A DNA stretch of 64,000 nucleotides, taken from assembly GCA_019044685.2 (NCBI GenBank), contig JAGTXX020000001.1, positions 682,001 through 746,000 of the forward strand. Direction: 5' to 3'. Below the pieces are notes generated by a model. The model was not told the origin of the DNA, did not search any database, and was given only the letters and a program-made list of their open reading frames with translations. A program made the position numbers and the translations under genes. Positions 19,201 through 30,527 of the stretch are shown one piece after another; position 1 is the first letter of the stretch; every line of letters begins with the position of its first letter. Origin of the DNA: Nannochloris sp. 'desiccata'. Lineage: Eukaryota > Chlorophyta > Trebouxiophyceae > Chlorellales > Chlorellaceae.

Positions 19201-21098
19201 ATGTAGATGAAATTATTCGATCTTTATTTGCAGAGGCAGCGCCGTTGCTTCTTCTTGATGAAGGTTCCGCTGGTGTTGCTAGCCCTTCCTCTTCTGTTGA
19301 TGCTATGAATGGAAATTCTGCAGTGTTTGCTAATGGGGTTACTTCATTAAACAAGCTTGAGGAATACACTGCAGCAGTGGAACGACGCAGCCCTTCTCGG
19401 TTTTCCGCGAGAACTTTGCTGGGGTGGCTGGATTCAGAGTTAGCTGCGGTTGGAAAATTAGATTACCGCAGATCTATTCTTCATGGCTGCACTGTGTTTA
19501 TTCTGGAAATCCCTGTTTCAGATCCCGACGCAGCTATTCATGTTACTGGAGGTGTCAAGAAAGAAGAAGAAGAAGCACATACTATGGTTTCTTTCACTGC
19601 AACAAAAGAAATCGAGGCAGCAGCAACGGGGGCTGCGTTAGCTGCTCGGAAGCTTCGTTTTAAGAGATTAAAACTTACTGCACAGATGCATGGTGCGAAG
19701 GTGGTGGATGAAATGACTCCTGAAGTGACCCATTTTGTAGGTATTATTATTCCATTAGACAGTGGTGGTGGTGGTACTTTAGAGGATATAGATACTTTTA
19801 GCAAGGGCACCGACGTCATCGCTGCTGCTGCAGCTACTGCTGCTGCTACTGCTGTCTCGGGTCCTGATAGTGATACTTTGCTCGCTGCATTAAAGAAATG
19901 CAGCACAGATGGGATTAAAGCTGTACACGTGTTACATGACTCTCTTGTTCATGCTGAAAGCATTCAGCTCGTTTCTTCAGACTGGATCGAGGAAGCCGCT
20001 GCGCTGGGTTCTGCAAAGGCGGTAGATGAAAGTGGTGGTCTTCCTAGTAATTTGTTGCTACAGCCTCCTGATGCAGCTCACTTTCCATTAATGGATGCTG
20101 AACTGATGGAGGACGTCTCCTCTTGGAGATGGACTCACTATGCTCCCTTGCCTCGTCCTACCAGTGCTGGTGCAGAAGGCACAGCCAAAGCCAGAGAGCG
20201 AGGGCGACCTCGAGGACGTGGTCACTCTGCTGCTGGTGCTGGCGAGATTGTGCACGTGCCTCCTCGTACGACCCGCCGTGGTACTGCTATCCAAAGAAGT
20301 AAAGTAAATATTCGTAAGGGCACCTCTTCTCAAATAACAGCATCAGCAGCATCCGATAGCTTTGAGGGTGGTGGTGGTGGTGGTGGTGGTGGTGGTGGTG
20401 GTGGTGGTGGTGGTGGTGGTGGTGGTGGTGGTGGTGGTGGTGGTGGTGGTGGTGGTGGTGGTGGTGGTGGTGGTGGCAGCTCACTTCCTAGTGATAGTAA
20501 CTTCTTCAGAGCAAACGAAGCAAGGAAAGTAGCGGATTTTGAACTGGAAGATGTTCCCAAAATAAAATTCAAACCCCGTGATATTAAGAAGAATACTACC
20601 AATACTACTACTACTACAGCATCAGCATCGGGAGCAGCAGGGACGAGGGGAGGTGCAGCAGCAACAATGAAGAAAGAAGGAAAACATGAAAACGCTCATC
20701 TCCCCCCGTTACCTCCTCCTGCTCCACCTTCTGCCGCCCCAGTAAATAATGACGAGATTTTGAGTATGCGTGATTACTTTGATTTGATGCCTATTGATGA
20801 AAAAGAACCGCCTTTGTCTTCTTCCACTGCTGTGGCTGCAGCGCCCGCTGCAGCGCCCACTGCTGCTCCTGCCAGTGTTGGTGCTCGCAGTGGGATTGAA
20901 GCTGTCAACCCTTTATCTTCTATCAACCCTGAGTCTAATTTGCCTAGTGTCATTGCACCAGCAGCAGTGTCAGCACCCTCACAGCAACCACCAGCAGCAA
21001 CAGGCAGTGGGGCTGGCGGTGGTGCTCCCAAAATGTCGCTCAAGGAAAAGATCAGGTTAATGAAAGAAGCAAAGGAGAAGATGCAGCAGGGTAATTGA
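16230..21098 (+). CDS. LIG4: DNA ligase IV, unusually long
   Basis: ATP-dependent ligase of non-homologous end joining. Exons 16230-17326 and 17426-21098 give 1589 residues, against about 910 in humans. Order: alpha-helical DNA-binding domain (residues ~1-250), then adenylation domain with the catalytic Lys motif ETKFDGERIQVHR and FDCVLDGELIVW. A ~29-Gly insertion follows, before FDILYSS, EGIVIKE and KHWLKIKPDY. Then the OB domain, BRCT1 (from KDRLIYIF) and a linker with expected XRCC4-binding position. BRCT2 (HGCTVFILEIP to SSDWIEEAAAL) follows. A ~330-residue tail has an AT-hook-like RGRPRGRGH, a ~37-Gly tract and Pro/Ala-rich sequence. The single 99-nt intron splits the adenylation domain. 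Confidence 0.96.
17592..17677 (+). repeat. (GGT)n microsatellite in LIG4 adenylation domain
   Basis: About 28 GGT units plus one GGA encode roughly 29 consecutive glycines inside the catalytic domain. The frame is kept. Length polymorphism is likely for a run of this kind. Confidence 0.95.
20367..20477 (+). repeat. (GGT)n microsatellite in LIG4 C-terminal tail
   Basis: 111 bp of almost pure GGT ending in GGC, encoding about 37 glycines beyond BRCT2. It is in frame with the ligase. Confidence 0.95.
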
Positions 21099-21657
21099 GA
21101 AAGGAACAACACATGAATAGTATAGTACCAATATATAGATGATCAAGATAATAGATATCTATATAAATGAATTTTCTCTTGTCGATTTTGCACATATTGC
21201 CTCGTCTTCTCCCAGCGGTTGGCGAAACTCCAACCACCGTATAAGTACTTACTGATTTGATTAGATATGTAAGCGTACCTTTGTTTATATCCTTTACCTC
21301 TGTGTTTCTCTTTAATTGTAACCGCCTTACGGTACAACCTCAACCACAGCAACAAGCTGGAACAAACATTGGGTGGCCACCCAATGCCAAGACAGGGGAC
21401 TTGCAGGACCATTATTTTCTAAGAGAATCCAAGATCCCTTGGTATTCTTCTATTTTGATCACTATTCTATAATTCCTAAACTTGCCATATTGTGAATACC
21501 ACAATGTAACGTTGGCACATTATCAAGCAATTCCCTCATCCTCCAACCGATCTTAACATTACTATTGTATTTCTGGCATCACGTATTCAACGAGATCAAC
21601 CTTCATCTGGATACTTTAACACGCTTATAATCTAACCACCGTCGTAAATTCCCAACA
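21099..21657. other. Intergenic spacer
   Basis: AT-rich region between the ligase stop and the P450 start. Short ORFs on both strands are not convincing. It presumably holds the ligase 3' end and P450 promoter. Confidence 0.4.
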
Positions 21658-23520
21658 ATGGAAGCATTGCCTCCTTTTTGGGGGACACCAACATCTCTCT
21701 GGACAGCTTGTCTCGGTGCCGTCTTGATATTCACTCTTCTCTCCTACCTCAGCGCCCAGAGCAGACGTTATTCTCCTACCAACAGTAAGAAGATTCCTAG
21801 GATATTCTATGATCCTGCTATCCGTGCCATCTTCACCGGTTCTCTAGGCAACCTCCCAGCCCTTCACTCCTGCTATGGCGACCTCATCCACCTCACTTTT
21901 ATTGGAGAGCCAGCCATCCTCGTCGGCGGCTTACCCAACATCCGCGCAGTCCTTACCAATGACAATTTCCAAGCAGATCTACCCAAGCCTATGGTAAAAT
22001 TGCTAGGACAAGGAAATTTACAAACTGTCCACGGGAAAGAACACGCCCGAGACCGGAAAATTTTGTCGCCGATTTTTACTCCTACAAATTTAAAGGGATA
22101 TATCCCTAGAGTAGCTATTCTAGCAAAAAATACAGTCAAGTCTTGGGAAATAGCAAGTACTAACAATACTTGTGGGAAGAATACTTCTATTCTAGCCTAC
22201 ACAGAGATTCGAAAGTACGTTTTACGAGTAGGTTTGGAACTTGTACTGGGCTTTGATGTGACGAGGACTAGTACCTCCGAATATGACCGAATGAGTCAGC
22301 TATTTACTGATTTATGGGCAGGTTTTTTTACCGTACCTGTAGATGTACCTGGATCGAATTATAGAAAGGCATTGAAAGCGAGAGATGAACTTCAAAAGAC
22401 GATCTTAAGCAATTTAGAGGTGTTGATGGAGGAGGAGAGCCTTGCAATGGCTTCCTCTGAGAAAATTAAAGAAGAAGAGAAAATTAATGAGGAAGTTGGT
22501 AACGAAGGAAATACTGTTGGTGGTGGTGGACGTGCTGCGTTAGAGTTGTTAATGGAAGCTAAAGACGAAGATGGAAAGCCAGTTACCAAGTAAGTAGGTA
22601 ACTATAAAATCTAGTGTCTGTTGTTTTTATCTCCTGCCTGCTCTTGTTCCTTCTCTCTCTGCTATTGCGCCTTTGCGTTCTTCATTAATTTTCTTTCCTT
22701 GTCACTATGCTTGTCTCCGTTCTCTCTTTCCAGAGACCATATTATGACGTTGGTGACCTCTCTTATGCTTGGCGCCCTGGACACTACAGCTACTTCCCTC
22801 ATGCTTGCTGTCCGCCGCCTTGCCCTCCACCCCGAGGTCTTTTCCAAAGCACGTGCTGAGCAGGCAGACATCATAGCACAGCACGGTCCCGACTTTACTT
22901 TCGATACCTTACGTCACATGCGCTACCTGGATGGTATTCTGAAAGAAACTATCCGACTTCAATCTCCCGTACAACTTGTTTTTCGACGAGCTGTACGAGA
23001 TTGTGAAATTGGTGGTGGGTATTTGATCCCGGCAGGTAGAAAGATTCTGGTGCACGTGGGGGAAGCTATTGTAAATGATGAACGCTGGCTTCGTAGTAGT
23101 GATAATAAAAACAATGCCGATACTAGCACAATCAAGAAAAAAATCACTAGGGGTGGTGCTCCCATTGAAAAAAATGCTACTAATGATGAACTTTCCCTTG
23201 CGAATGGAGGAAAACAGCAACTATTAAGCGACGATACTAGTACTACTACGAAAACTACGAGTTTTACAAAGGATTCATTTATGCCAGAAAGGTGGTTGAG
23301 CGATCAAGGTGCTAAAACTGGGGGGTGGTTGCCCTTTGGGGGGGGACCTCGTCTCTGTCCAGGTCAACAACTCGCCTGGACTGAAATGAAGCTGTTGTTA
23401 GCGACACTGGCGAGAGGGTATACTGTCGAGTTGATAGATCCGAATGAAAAGTGGGATGTCTTTCCTTTGCAGAAACCAAAGCAAGGGATGCCTATTAGAG
23501 TAACGAGAAAAAATGGTTGA
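21658..23520 (+). CDS. Cytochrome P450 monooxygenase
   Basis: Exons 21658-22589 and 22734-23520 give 572 residues. An N-terminal membrane anchor (LWTACLGAVLIFTLLSYLSA) predicts an ER-bound microsomal enzyme. The WxxxR-region equivalent is HGKEHARDRKILSPIFT. The I-helix reads LMLGALDTTATSL, the K-helix ExxR is LKETIRLQSP, and PERW precedes the haem-binding loop FGGGPRLCPGQQLAW with the axial Cys. The overall pattern fits CYP85-clan-like enzymes (sterol or isoprenoid substrates), but the substrate cannot be told. A lineage-specific, low-complexity Asn/Thr/Lys-rich insert of about 55 residues precedes the PERW motif. The single intron lies just upstream of the I-helix (K|DHIM). Confidence 0.93.
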
Positions 23521-23840
23521 TATAGGTAGGGCCCGAAGAATTGAAAAAATATAATTTGATGTATACTAAGCTGCCTTTGATAAAATATACTAGATTATGT
23601 ACTAGACTTTTTTGTATTATTTGTAAATACAGAAGAAGATTGGACATTGAAAGTTAGATATTCTCTGAGTCAAAACAATGGAAAATAAATAAGAAACTTC
23701 AAGTCCAGCTCAGCAAGTGCACCCCTAGCTTCCGTCACCTCGATACCGAAATCTCGAGCATATTTTAGCCAATGAAGCCTACTTAAATTTGTATCCAAGG
23801 CATTGTTTTTAATTTCCAACATATCTAAGAACACTTGAAG

Positions 23841-26292
23841 ATGTCTGAAGCTGTTCAAACCTCGTCCGAGGCTCCTCACGACTCCACTTTGTTTGGCAGA
23901 GTCAAGCAAGCTGTCGGGCTTGCTCCAGGGCCAAAAGAACACAAACTGGATATTCAAGAGCACGAAACTGAAGTATCTCCACGCATAGGTGAAACCCCTC
24001 AAACCAGCAAAGCCGAGATGCCTTTCAAAGAAACCTACACAACTACTCCCCAGCAACTTGCTGAGCAAGAAGGCGCTTTTGAAGGGGCTGAGCTTGTGGA
24101 AGCACCTCCTCGAACGACTAGGTCTTCAGAAGAAGAATCTCCTGTTACACCTACTCCATCTCTACAAGAAGAACCTTCTCGCCAAGGGGAAGAAGAAACC
24201 TTGCGCCAAGAGCAACAGCAGCCTTCCTCTCGCTACAAAGAAGAAGAAGAAGAAGAGACGCCTGCTTCTCGCCAACAAAGAGAAGGAAAAGGAGAAAAAG
24301 CTTCTCGCATTGGAGTTCAGAAACTTCTCAAACCTCAAGAAGTAGAAGTAGGTATGGAAAAACCTCAATATTCTACTTCCCAGGAGCTGCCTACTGAAGT
24401 AGCTGCACCCACCAGTGGAACAACCACTCAACCTGGTGCTTCCTCTTTGGAACCTATCTCTGAGAAACAACACGTCGCCTCTACTGCTACTGCTACCCCG
24501 CAAACCCCCACTCTTCCTTCCACTTTTCCTACTACCCATGGTCAGCGTGGTCGTCGTCGTGAAGATTTAACTGAAAAAGCAATAAAAGATATGGAATCTC
24601 GAGGGTTTAAACACGTTTCTGGATCTGAAGCTGCAACTGCAGCTCAATTATACGAACAGCAGCAACAGAGGGCTTCTGAGACTCAAGGAAAAGGCGGAAT
24701 ATTGCTCGAAAACCCACTTTTTGAGAAAACTACTGCTACCACCACTGCTGGTGAAGAGAAGGAAGAAGGTGTTTCTGAGCCTACTGAAAGAGAGAAAGTC
24801 GAAGTATCTCGCGGTGCTGCGTCTTTCCCTGGTGCATACAAGGCTACCACTACCACAACCACTACTGATGGTGCTATTTCGCCTCGTTATTTGTCCACTA
24901 CTGGCTACCCTGAGTATATAAAGAAAGGAGGAATCTCCGGTGCTACTGGTGGTGCTGGTGGTATTCAGGAAGTTTATGCTCGCCCTGATTATGAAGTATC
25001 ACCCATGGAAGGTGGAGACATTGCTGCAATGAAGGCTAAAGAACATGCCATCATAGCTGAAGAGGCCGGCCGCAAGGCCGCTGCAAAACAGCAAGAACTG
25101 CACCAACTACGCCGCCAAGCTGACCAACTTGAGAAACAAAGCGCCGCTTTGATGGAAGAAGCTGAATCAGAACGTAAACGTATTGAAGCTGCTCAAGAAA
25201 AACTTGAAGAAATTGAACAGGGGGAGTGGAGAGGCTACGCTCAGGCTGAGCGTGCAGAGCAGCAACGCCGTGCTGTGGTGGCTAAAGCCAAGCCTGCTGT
25301 GCGGACTGCCGAGAGCCGTGAAAGGGAAGCGATGGTGCAGAAACAACTTGCTGCTGATGCTCACTTCCATGCTCAGGTGTTGGAAAATAGAGCAAGATCT
25401 CTGTTAAAAGAAAGTCAAGATATGGCAGGACTAAGTCTGAAATTATCGACTGAAGCCTCAAGAGTAAATTGTAAGTTATCAGCAGATTACCATTTAATAT
25501 ATTCTTTTCCAGTGTGTTATTTCTTAGTGTCACCATTTTCAAATTTCTCCCTCTTTTGCAGCTGAAATGATGATTGTGCGTCAAGATGCTCAAGAACTCA
25601 AGCAACAAATCGATACCCATGCTGCACGTGGCCTCCCTGACTATATCAACGAATGCCAAAAAGAAATTGGGGTCTTGTCTCACCGTATCACTCAACTTCG
25701 TGAAGAGATCTCCTGGGCAGAAGGCGAGATGGAGCGAGGTCGGGAAGAGGCCGACACATGGCGCCGTGTGGTGGTTGCTAAAGAAGGCCAAGGCGCTCGT
25801 TTATTATTGCGATTAACCCAGTTAAATGAGAGCGCAGAAGAGGCACGTCGTCGTAGTAAATCTGCTGCTGAAGAAGCACGAATTCCAACTGAGTTAGCTG
25901 AGCAGAAGTACGACGAGGCTTGGGCAGCTGCGAAAGCGGCAGAGGCAGCAGAGGAGGAAGCTAAGAGGGCACAGCAAGAAGCTTTAGAGGTAGTAAAAGG
26001 AGCTGTAGAGCCTGAACAAGAACGTCAACGTGCATTGCGTGAAGCTGCGGCTGCTGAATCTGTGGCGGTGCAGTTTGAAACAAAGGCAGGGGTGGTGGCG
26101 GGCAAAGTGCAGCGTCGGGTTTACGAGGCAGAAGTACAGGAGAAGACTGCGGCTGCAAAACAAGAGGAAGCTACGCGTACTGAAGAGGAATTGGCGAGGG
26201 AAAAGGAGATCGAAAAAGCCGAGGAGAAGATGGCTGAGACATATAGAGAGCAGCAGAAGGAACATCATCCTATTGCTGTGCCTGCTATTTAA
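23841..26292 (+). CDS. Ala/Glu/Lys-rich coiled-coil protein 1 (LEA-like)
   Basis: Exons 23841-25470 and 25562-26292 give 786 residues; the first ATG is at 23841 (MSEAVQTSSEAPHDST). Near the N-terminus is a short amphipathic segment, LFGRVKQAVGLAPG. A long disordered region rich in Thr, Glu, Pro and Gln follows (to about residue 390). The C-terminal half is a continuous heptad-type helix full of Ala, Glu, Lys and Arg (AEEAGRKAAAKQQELHQL onwards), with no membrane segment. The composition is like late-embryogenesis-abundant or other stress-protective coiled-coil proteins, but no signature motif is present. It is related in architecture to the gene at 35360-37177. Structural or desiccation-protective roles are guesses. 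Confidence 0.8.
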
Positions 26293-27092
26293 AGGGGGGA
26301 AAATGAAAATAGAAAAAAAATGATGCGGTGGCGCTAGAAAAAAAGAAACAAGGGTTTCTGACTCGTTTAAGCGTTTTTCTCGTTTTTAAATTGGTTGATT
26401 TGGTGTATAAGTTGCTTTTGTCATCTTTTGGATCTTTCTTTATTTTGTCTGGGTGTGTATATGGTGTAGGAGACACAGGCCAAAAGGATAATATTGATGT
26501 TGCCGGTGGTGGCTGGGTGTGTGGGTCTTGCTTAGAAATGCATTCATTACTTGCTGCATTTCTTTTTTCTTTCTACTTTACAAAAGTTCATTGTCTTTTT
26601 CATATAGATGTGGTGTATAGGTGTACTTTGTGTAGTATTTTACCCACTGTAAATAGCGTTTGAATGTAGGATAGTGAGAGAGCGCAGGAGCGGCAGGAAA
26701 ACAGAGGGCAGCAGGGTTGCAGCTAAAAACATCAAATTTACCCCAAATTTCGCTCTTTACAACCTGTCTTACTTCTTGATAGCGTGTTTGAAGATCCTAC
26801 CCAAAATAACAAGTAGTCCCCTCAGCAAAATGCCTGTTTAAGATGTTGACACGTATGCAGCAAAGACTGCTGATGCTGTGCTGCGGGGAAGAGAGGGGCT
26901 CGACAACGTTGGAGAGTACAAAGAGAGTTTCACCGGCCAGACTCGTTCATTAAAGTTATTTTCAACTCCACGCTGAAAGTCCATATAGCCTTTTTCTAGC
27001 TCTACATTGCGAGATTATTATGTAGTAATCTCACTGCGAATATTTAAATTCTCAGTGAAATCATCGCAACACATACTACCCGCAACCAAGCC
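26293..27092. other. Upstream region of multi-PAM2 gene 1
   Basis: No convincing gene. The part at about 26936-27010 resembles 30398-30470 upstream of the second multi-PAM2 gene (ACTCGT, then TTATTTTCA, TGAAA, CTAGCT in the same order), as expected if the promoter was duplicated with the gene. Confidence 0.4.
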
Positions 27093-29777
27093 ATGAAGCA
27101 CCCCCAACCCTCTCAATGTAAGTGGCAGCTATAGGTAGTATATTTGAGGCCAGCCAAGGTTGTATGATTGGCACATAGTGTTGAAAACTGGTTCTATATA
27201 TTTCAATATTTGAACGATGACCCAATTTTTATGGCCAATGCATGCCTTGTTTGCTTGTTTTTCGTCTAAATTATGCTGTGATATGCTTTAAAATCATATG
27301 GCGACCATACCGAGTCCTGGATTCACTTTGAAGTGTTTCTCTTTTTTAAACTTGCGTGTGATTGCAACTTTGTTTTTTGTTTCTTTTGTCTTTGGTGTCC
27401 TTGTTTGCCTATATGCTGTGTCTGCATTTGTTTCAATGTATCGCGGCGTGTATATGACTTTGTCAATTCTGCTTCACTGCGTTTTGTCAACCTCATCCTC
27501 ATCCTTCCCATTTGCTCACTGATTTGTGGCTCTTTTCTTTGTCTTCCTTCTCCATTTCCTTGCTTTGATAATTGTTCAAACATCTAATCGCGACCAACTC
27601 CTCTATCTTTTGAATTTTCCCTGCAGGTGCTATGCATACCACTACCAATGCCATCAACTCCGCCCAGCACCCTGCGCGCTTGATGTCCCCTACCTCCTCA
27701 ATCACTCCTAGCTCTCTCACCTTAAGACAGCACAGCCCCCAAAACAACTTTAACGACTCTGATTTCCGCTTTGTCCAAGTTGCTGCCATCTCTGCTGCTG
27801 AAAAAGACACAGGCAGACAACTCCTCCACCCTGTTCTGGACATCTTTGGAGGGCTTCTCTAGTGGCGCTAAAAACGACGCAGAAATGCTCGAGCAGAAAA
27901 ATGAGGAAAACACAGTTGTTGAAGAAGCTACCAACACTGTTACCACCACCACCACCTCGACTAAGGCTCTTCCCGTTGTCGACATGTCCACCGCTTTAAT
28001 TGCTCCTCCCCAATCGAAGGAGCCTAAGATTGTCTCTGCGCTCAACGTGCAGGCTCCAGAGTTCACCGTCGCAGTGGGGCCTACCCCTGCTGCTGCTACA
28101 CCCCGTTTAACTGCAGTGTCTATTGTTCCATCCATTGGCACTCTCAACCCTGCTGCCAAGGAGTTCAATTTTTCCGTTGCTCCTTTTACCAAAAGCGAAG
28201 GTTCTGTTGAAGAAGAAAGAAAGGAGTCTGCACTTCATGCAAATGTAGAAGAATTCAAGTGCCCAAAAGTAGCTTCTCTTGTCGCAGCTGCCACGGCCAC
28301 CGCCGCTGATGCTGATGCAGGCGCTGCAACCCTCGGCGCGTCTCGATATGAAAATGTCGAAAACGAGGAAAGTAAAGGAGAAATTGTTCTCGCTGAGGAT
28401 ACTATCATTATAAAAATTAATACTGGTGTCGTTATTGACATTGTAGCTAGCAGTCTTTCTTTCTGTGCTCGTGCTACTATCAAGAGCACTGCACACACAT
28501 CTGCTTCTCCGTCCATCCCTACCCCTGCAGCTCTTAAATCTACCCCTGCACCCCTTAAAAATCAGGAAAACGGTCACGAAGGTCTCTTTATTAGAACTTT
28601 CAGGGTGGTCGCCAACGTCCTTGCAAGTGCCGCTGCTGTGGGATACGTAGGCTGTTGTTATGTTCGCACTGCGAAGCCTGCATTACGCCCCAAATATGTT
28701 AAATGGGATGCTCAAGGTCGCAGGACTCCTCTCGACGATGACATTGTAGCTTGCAAGGAATACAATGATCAGGAAGCGACTGAAACCGAGGCAGAAGAAG
28801 AAGAAGAAGTGGAGAAAGGACAAGAAACGAATGATGCTTGGAGCAGCGGAGACGCTGCTGTCTCTTTTGAAAAAGAAATGAAAAAAGAAGAAGAAGAAGT
28901 GGAGATTCCTTATGCTATCGCATGCAGCTCTTATCACGTTGATGATGAAGGTTCCAGTGACTGTGAGTCTGTTGTCAGCCTTGTTGCTGGAGTTGGTGCT
29001 ATTGCCAGAGAAGAAGATGGACGGTCCTTAGGACCACACGAAGAAATTAAAAAAGAAAAAGAAAAAAAGCACGAGTTTTCTTTCTGTGCTATCGGGAAGA
29101 AAGAACCTGTTGTTGAAAAGCGCATTGAGCCTTTTCAGGTGGTTGCTATCGGCAAGGCTGCTGCAGATCCTGAGCAGCCAGGCATCCTCGCGCTTTTTGT
29201 GCACATTGTTGCTTATTTATTATGCGTCATCCCGCTCTTTGCTTTGCTTAAAGTAGATACAGCAGCGAAGGCAGTTAAACAGATGCGCGCTAGTACTAGA
29301 CAACGCGTACAAAAGGTTACAGAAGCAGCTGTCTGTGCTCGTTCTAAGGCTATCTCGTATCTGCGCACAGCAGTTTTGGTATGCATTGCTGCAGGCTCTG
29401 TTGTCGTCATTTTCAGCGGAGTTTTAATTATTAAATTCCTTTATCACCTCCAGCCCAAATATTTTGTAGCCCTGTCAGTTGTTGCAGGAGCTCCTGCATT
29501 GTGCGCAGTAATAGGAGGGGTTGCCGGAGCAGCGAGGTGTATTCTTGTTCCGCTGGTGCGGAAGCAGAAGGCGATTTATAACAAAGGGCAATGGGCCGGG
29601 AAAATAATACATATCAAGTCGTTCAAAAAATATATATTTATGTTCGTAGCCCTGGCATTCGTAGCTGCTATAGTATACGCCCTGGTGGGAGAGTATATCG
29701 TGGCGGGCGTTCCTCTTATGGTTTTGGTGACGGCACAGGAACTTCAGAAGACTAAGAGAACAAGTAAAAAACATTAA
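27093..29777 (+). CDS. Multi-PAM2 membrane protein (gene 1 of tandem pair)
   Basis: A tiny first exon (27093-27117, MKHPQPSQ) joins across a 509-nt intron to 27627-29777. Three PAM2-like motifs are seen: SALNVQAPEFTVAVGP (about 28033), GTLNPAAKEFNFSVAPF (about 28137) and SALHANVEEFKCP (about 28227). They keep the Leu, Ala and Phe that dock into the MLLE domain of poly(A)-binding protein. Then come a hydrophobic segment (VVANVLASAAAVGYVGCCYV), a Glu-rich stretch and about four C-terminal transmembrane helices (ILALFVHIVAYLLCVIPLF, AVLVCIAAGSVVVIFSGVL, YIFMFVALAFVAAIVYAL among them), ending in a basic tail. The frame shifts by +1 at an AAAAA run near 27797-27805. About 724 residues if joined. 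It is paralogous to the next gene. Function as an mRNA/PABP membrane tether is inference. Confidence 0.7.
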
Positions 29778-30527
29778 GACAAAAATAATTTTTCACTTTT
29801 ACATTGCCCTTTTTTAATTTCTATCTTTCTTTTGCTTGTTTTTATTATGGATGATACTTTATGAAGTTGTATTAAAGCAATGTATTGTAACTGTGAATGA
29901 AGAAAGCATTGAGAATGCTTCGTGGAGGAAAAGAACAGCATTCAAATGAACAGGCGCCGGAACAGCGATGGGACGATAGAAAGCGGGGTATAGCATTGTA
30001 TTCTTTCAATTCCAGTCTGCAAAGCCATGTATATTGTAACATATTTTTAGGCGTCTTGAGTTGTCTATGTTGTGTAGGTCTTTAAACTGCGAATGACGCG
30101 TGAAAATAGAAGGAAAAGAAAGAGATGAGGGGGAAAAAACAGCGAGCAGCTGTTGTTGAGGGAAAAGCGTCAACGTGTCAAATCTCCTTACAATTCTAGT
30201 CTGCAAAGCCATGAAACGCCTTCACAGTGTCAATATAAAGGGTCTACTCAATCCGCAGGCACCAGTACACCCTTGGAAATGCCGATTAACAGCACTGCTC
30301 CACGAGAGAGTGCTGTGTGCTGTGATGAGACTCAACTCAAACACAGCAGGGAGGGTGGCGAGAAACAAGAGAGCCTTAAGTCAAGGCTATACGCCCAGAC
30401 TCGTCCTCGATATTTATTTTCACACCCGTGAAAATTCTCTCTATTGCCTCTCTCCTAGCTGCATTCGCTACTTCTGCTACCATCTAGTTTTTTGCGGATC
30501 CAAATTTCAAAACTGCTAATCAACAGA
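29778..30527. other. Spacer with exon-1-like relics
   Basis: No intact gene. It contains a 23-bp direct repeat (30007-30029 and 30191-30213, one mismatch), each copy preceded by a pyrimidine-AG and ending in GCAAAGCCATG. This resembles the start context of multi-PAM2 gene 1 (GCAACCAAGCCATGAAG). The region also includes the likely promoter of multi-PAM2 gene 2. Confidence 0.4.
30007..30213 (+). repeat. 23-bp direct repeat, 184 bp apart
   Basis: CAATTCYAGTCTGCAAAGCC followed by ATG occurs at 30007-30029 and 30191-30213. Both copies look like acceptor-plus-ATG or gene-start relics related to the flanking paralogues. Confidence 0.7.

Noticed and set aside
20287..20602. Poly-His and poly-Pro ORFs on the minus strand
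   Set aside because: Reverse readings of the second GGT run within LIG4; no independent gene evidence.
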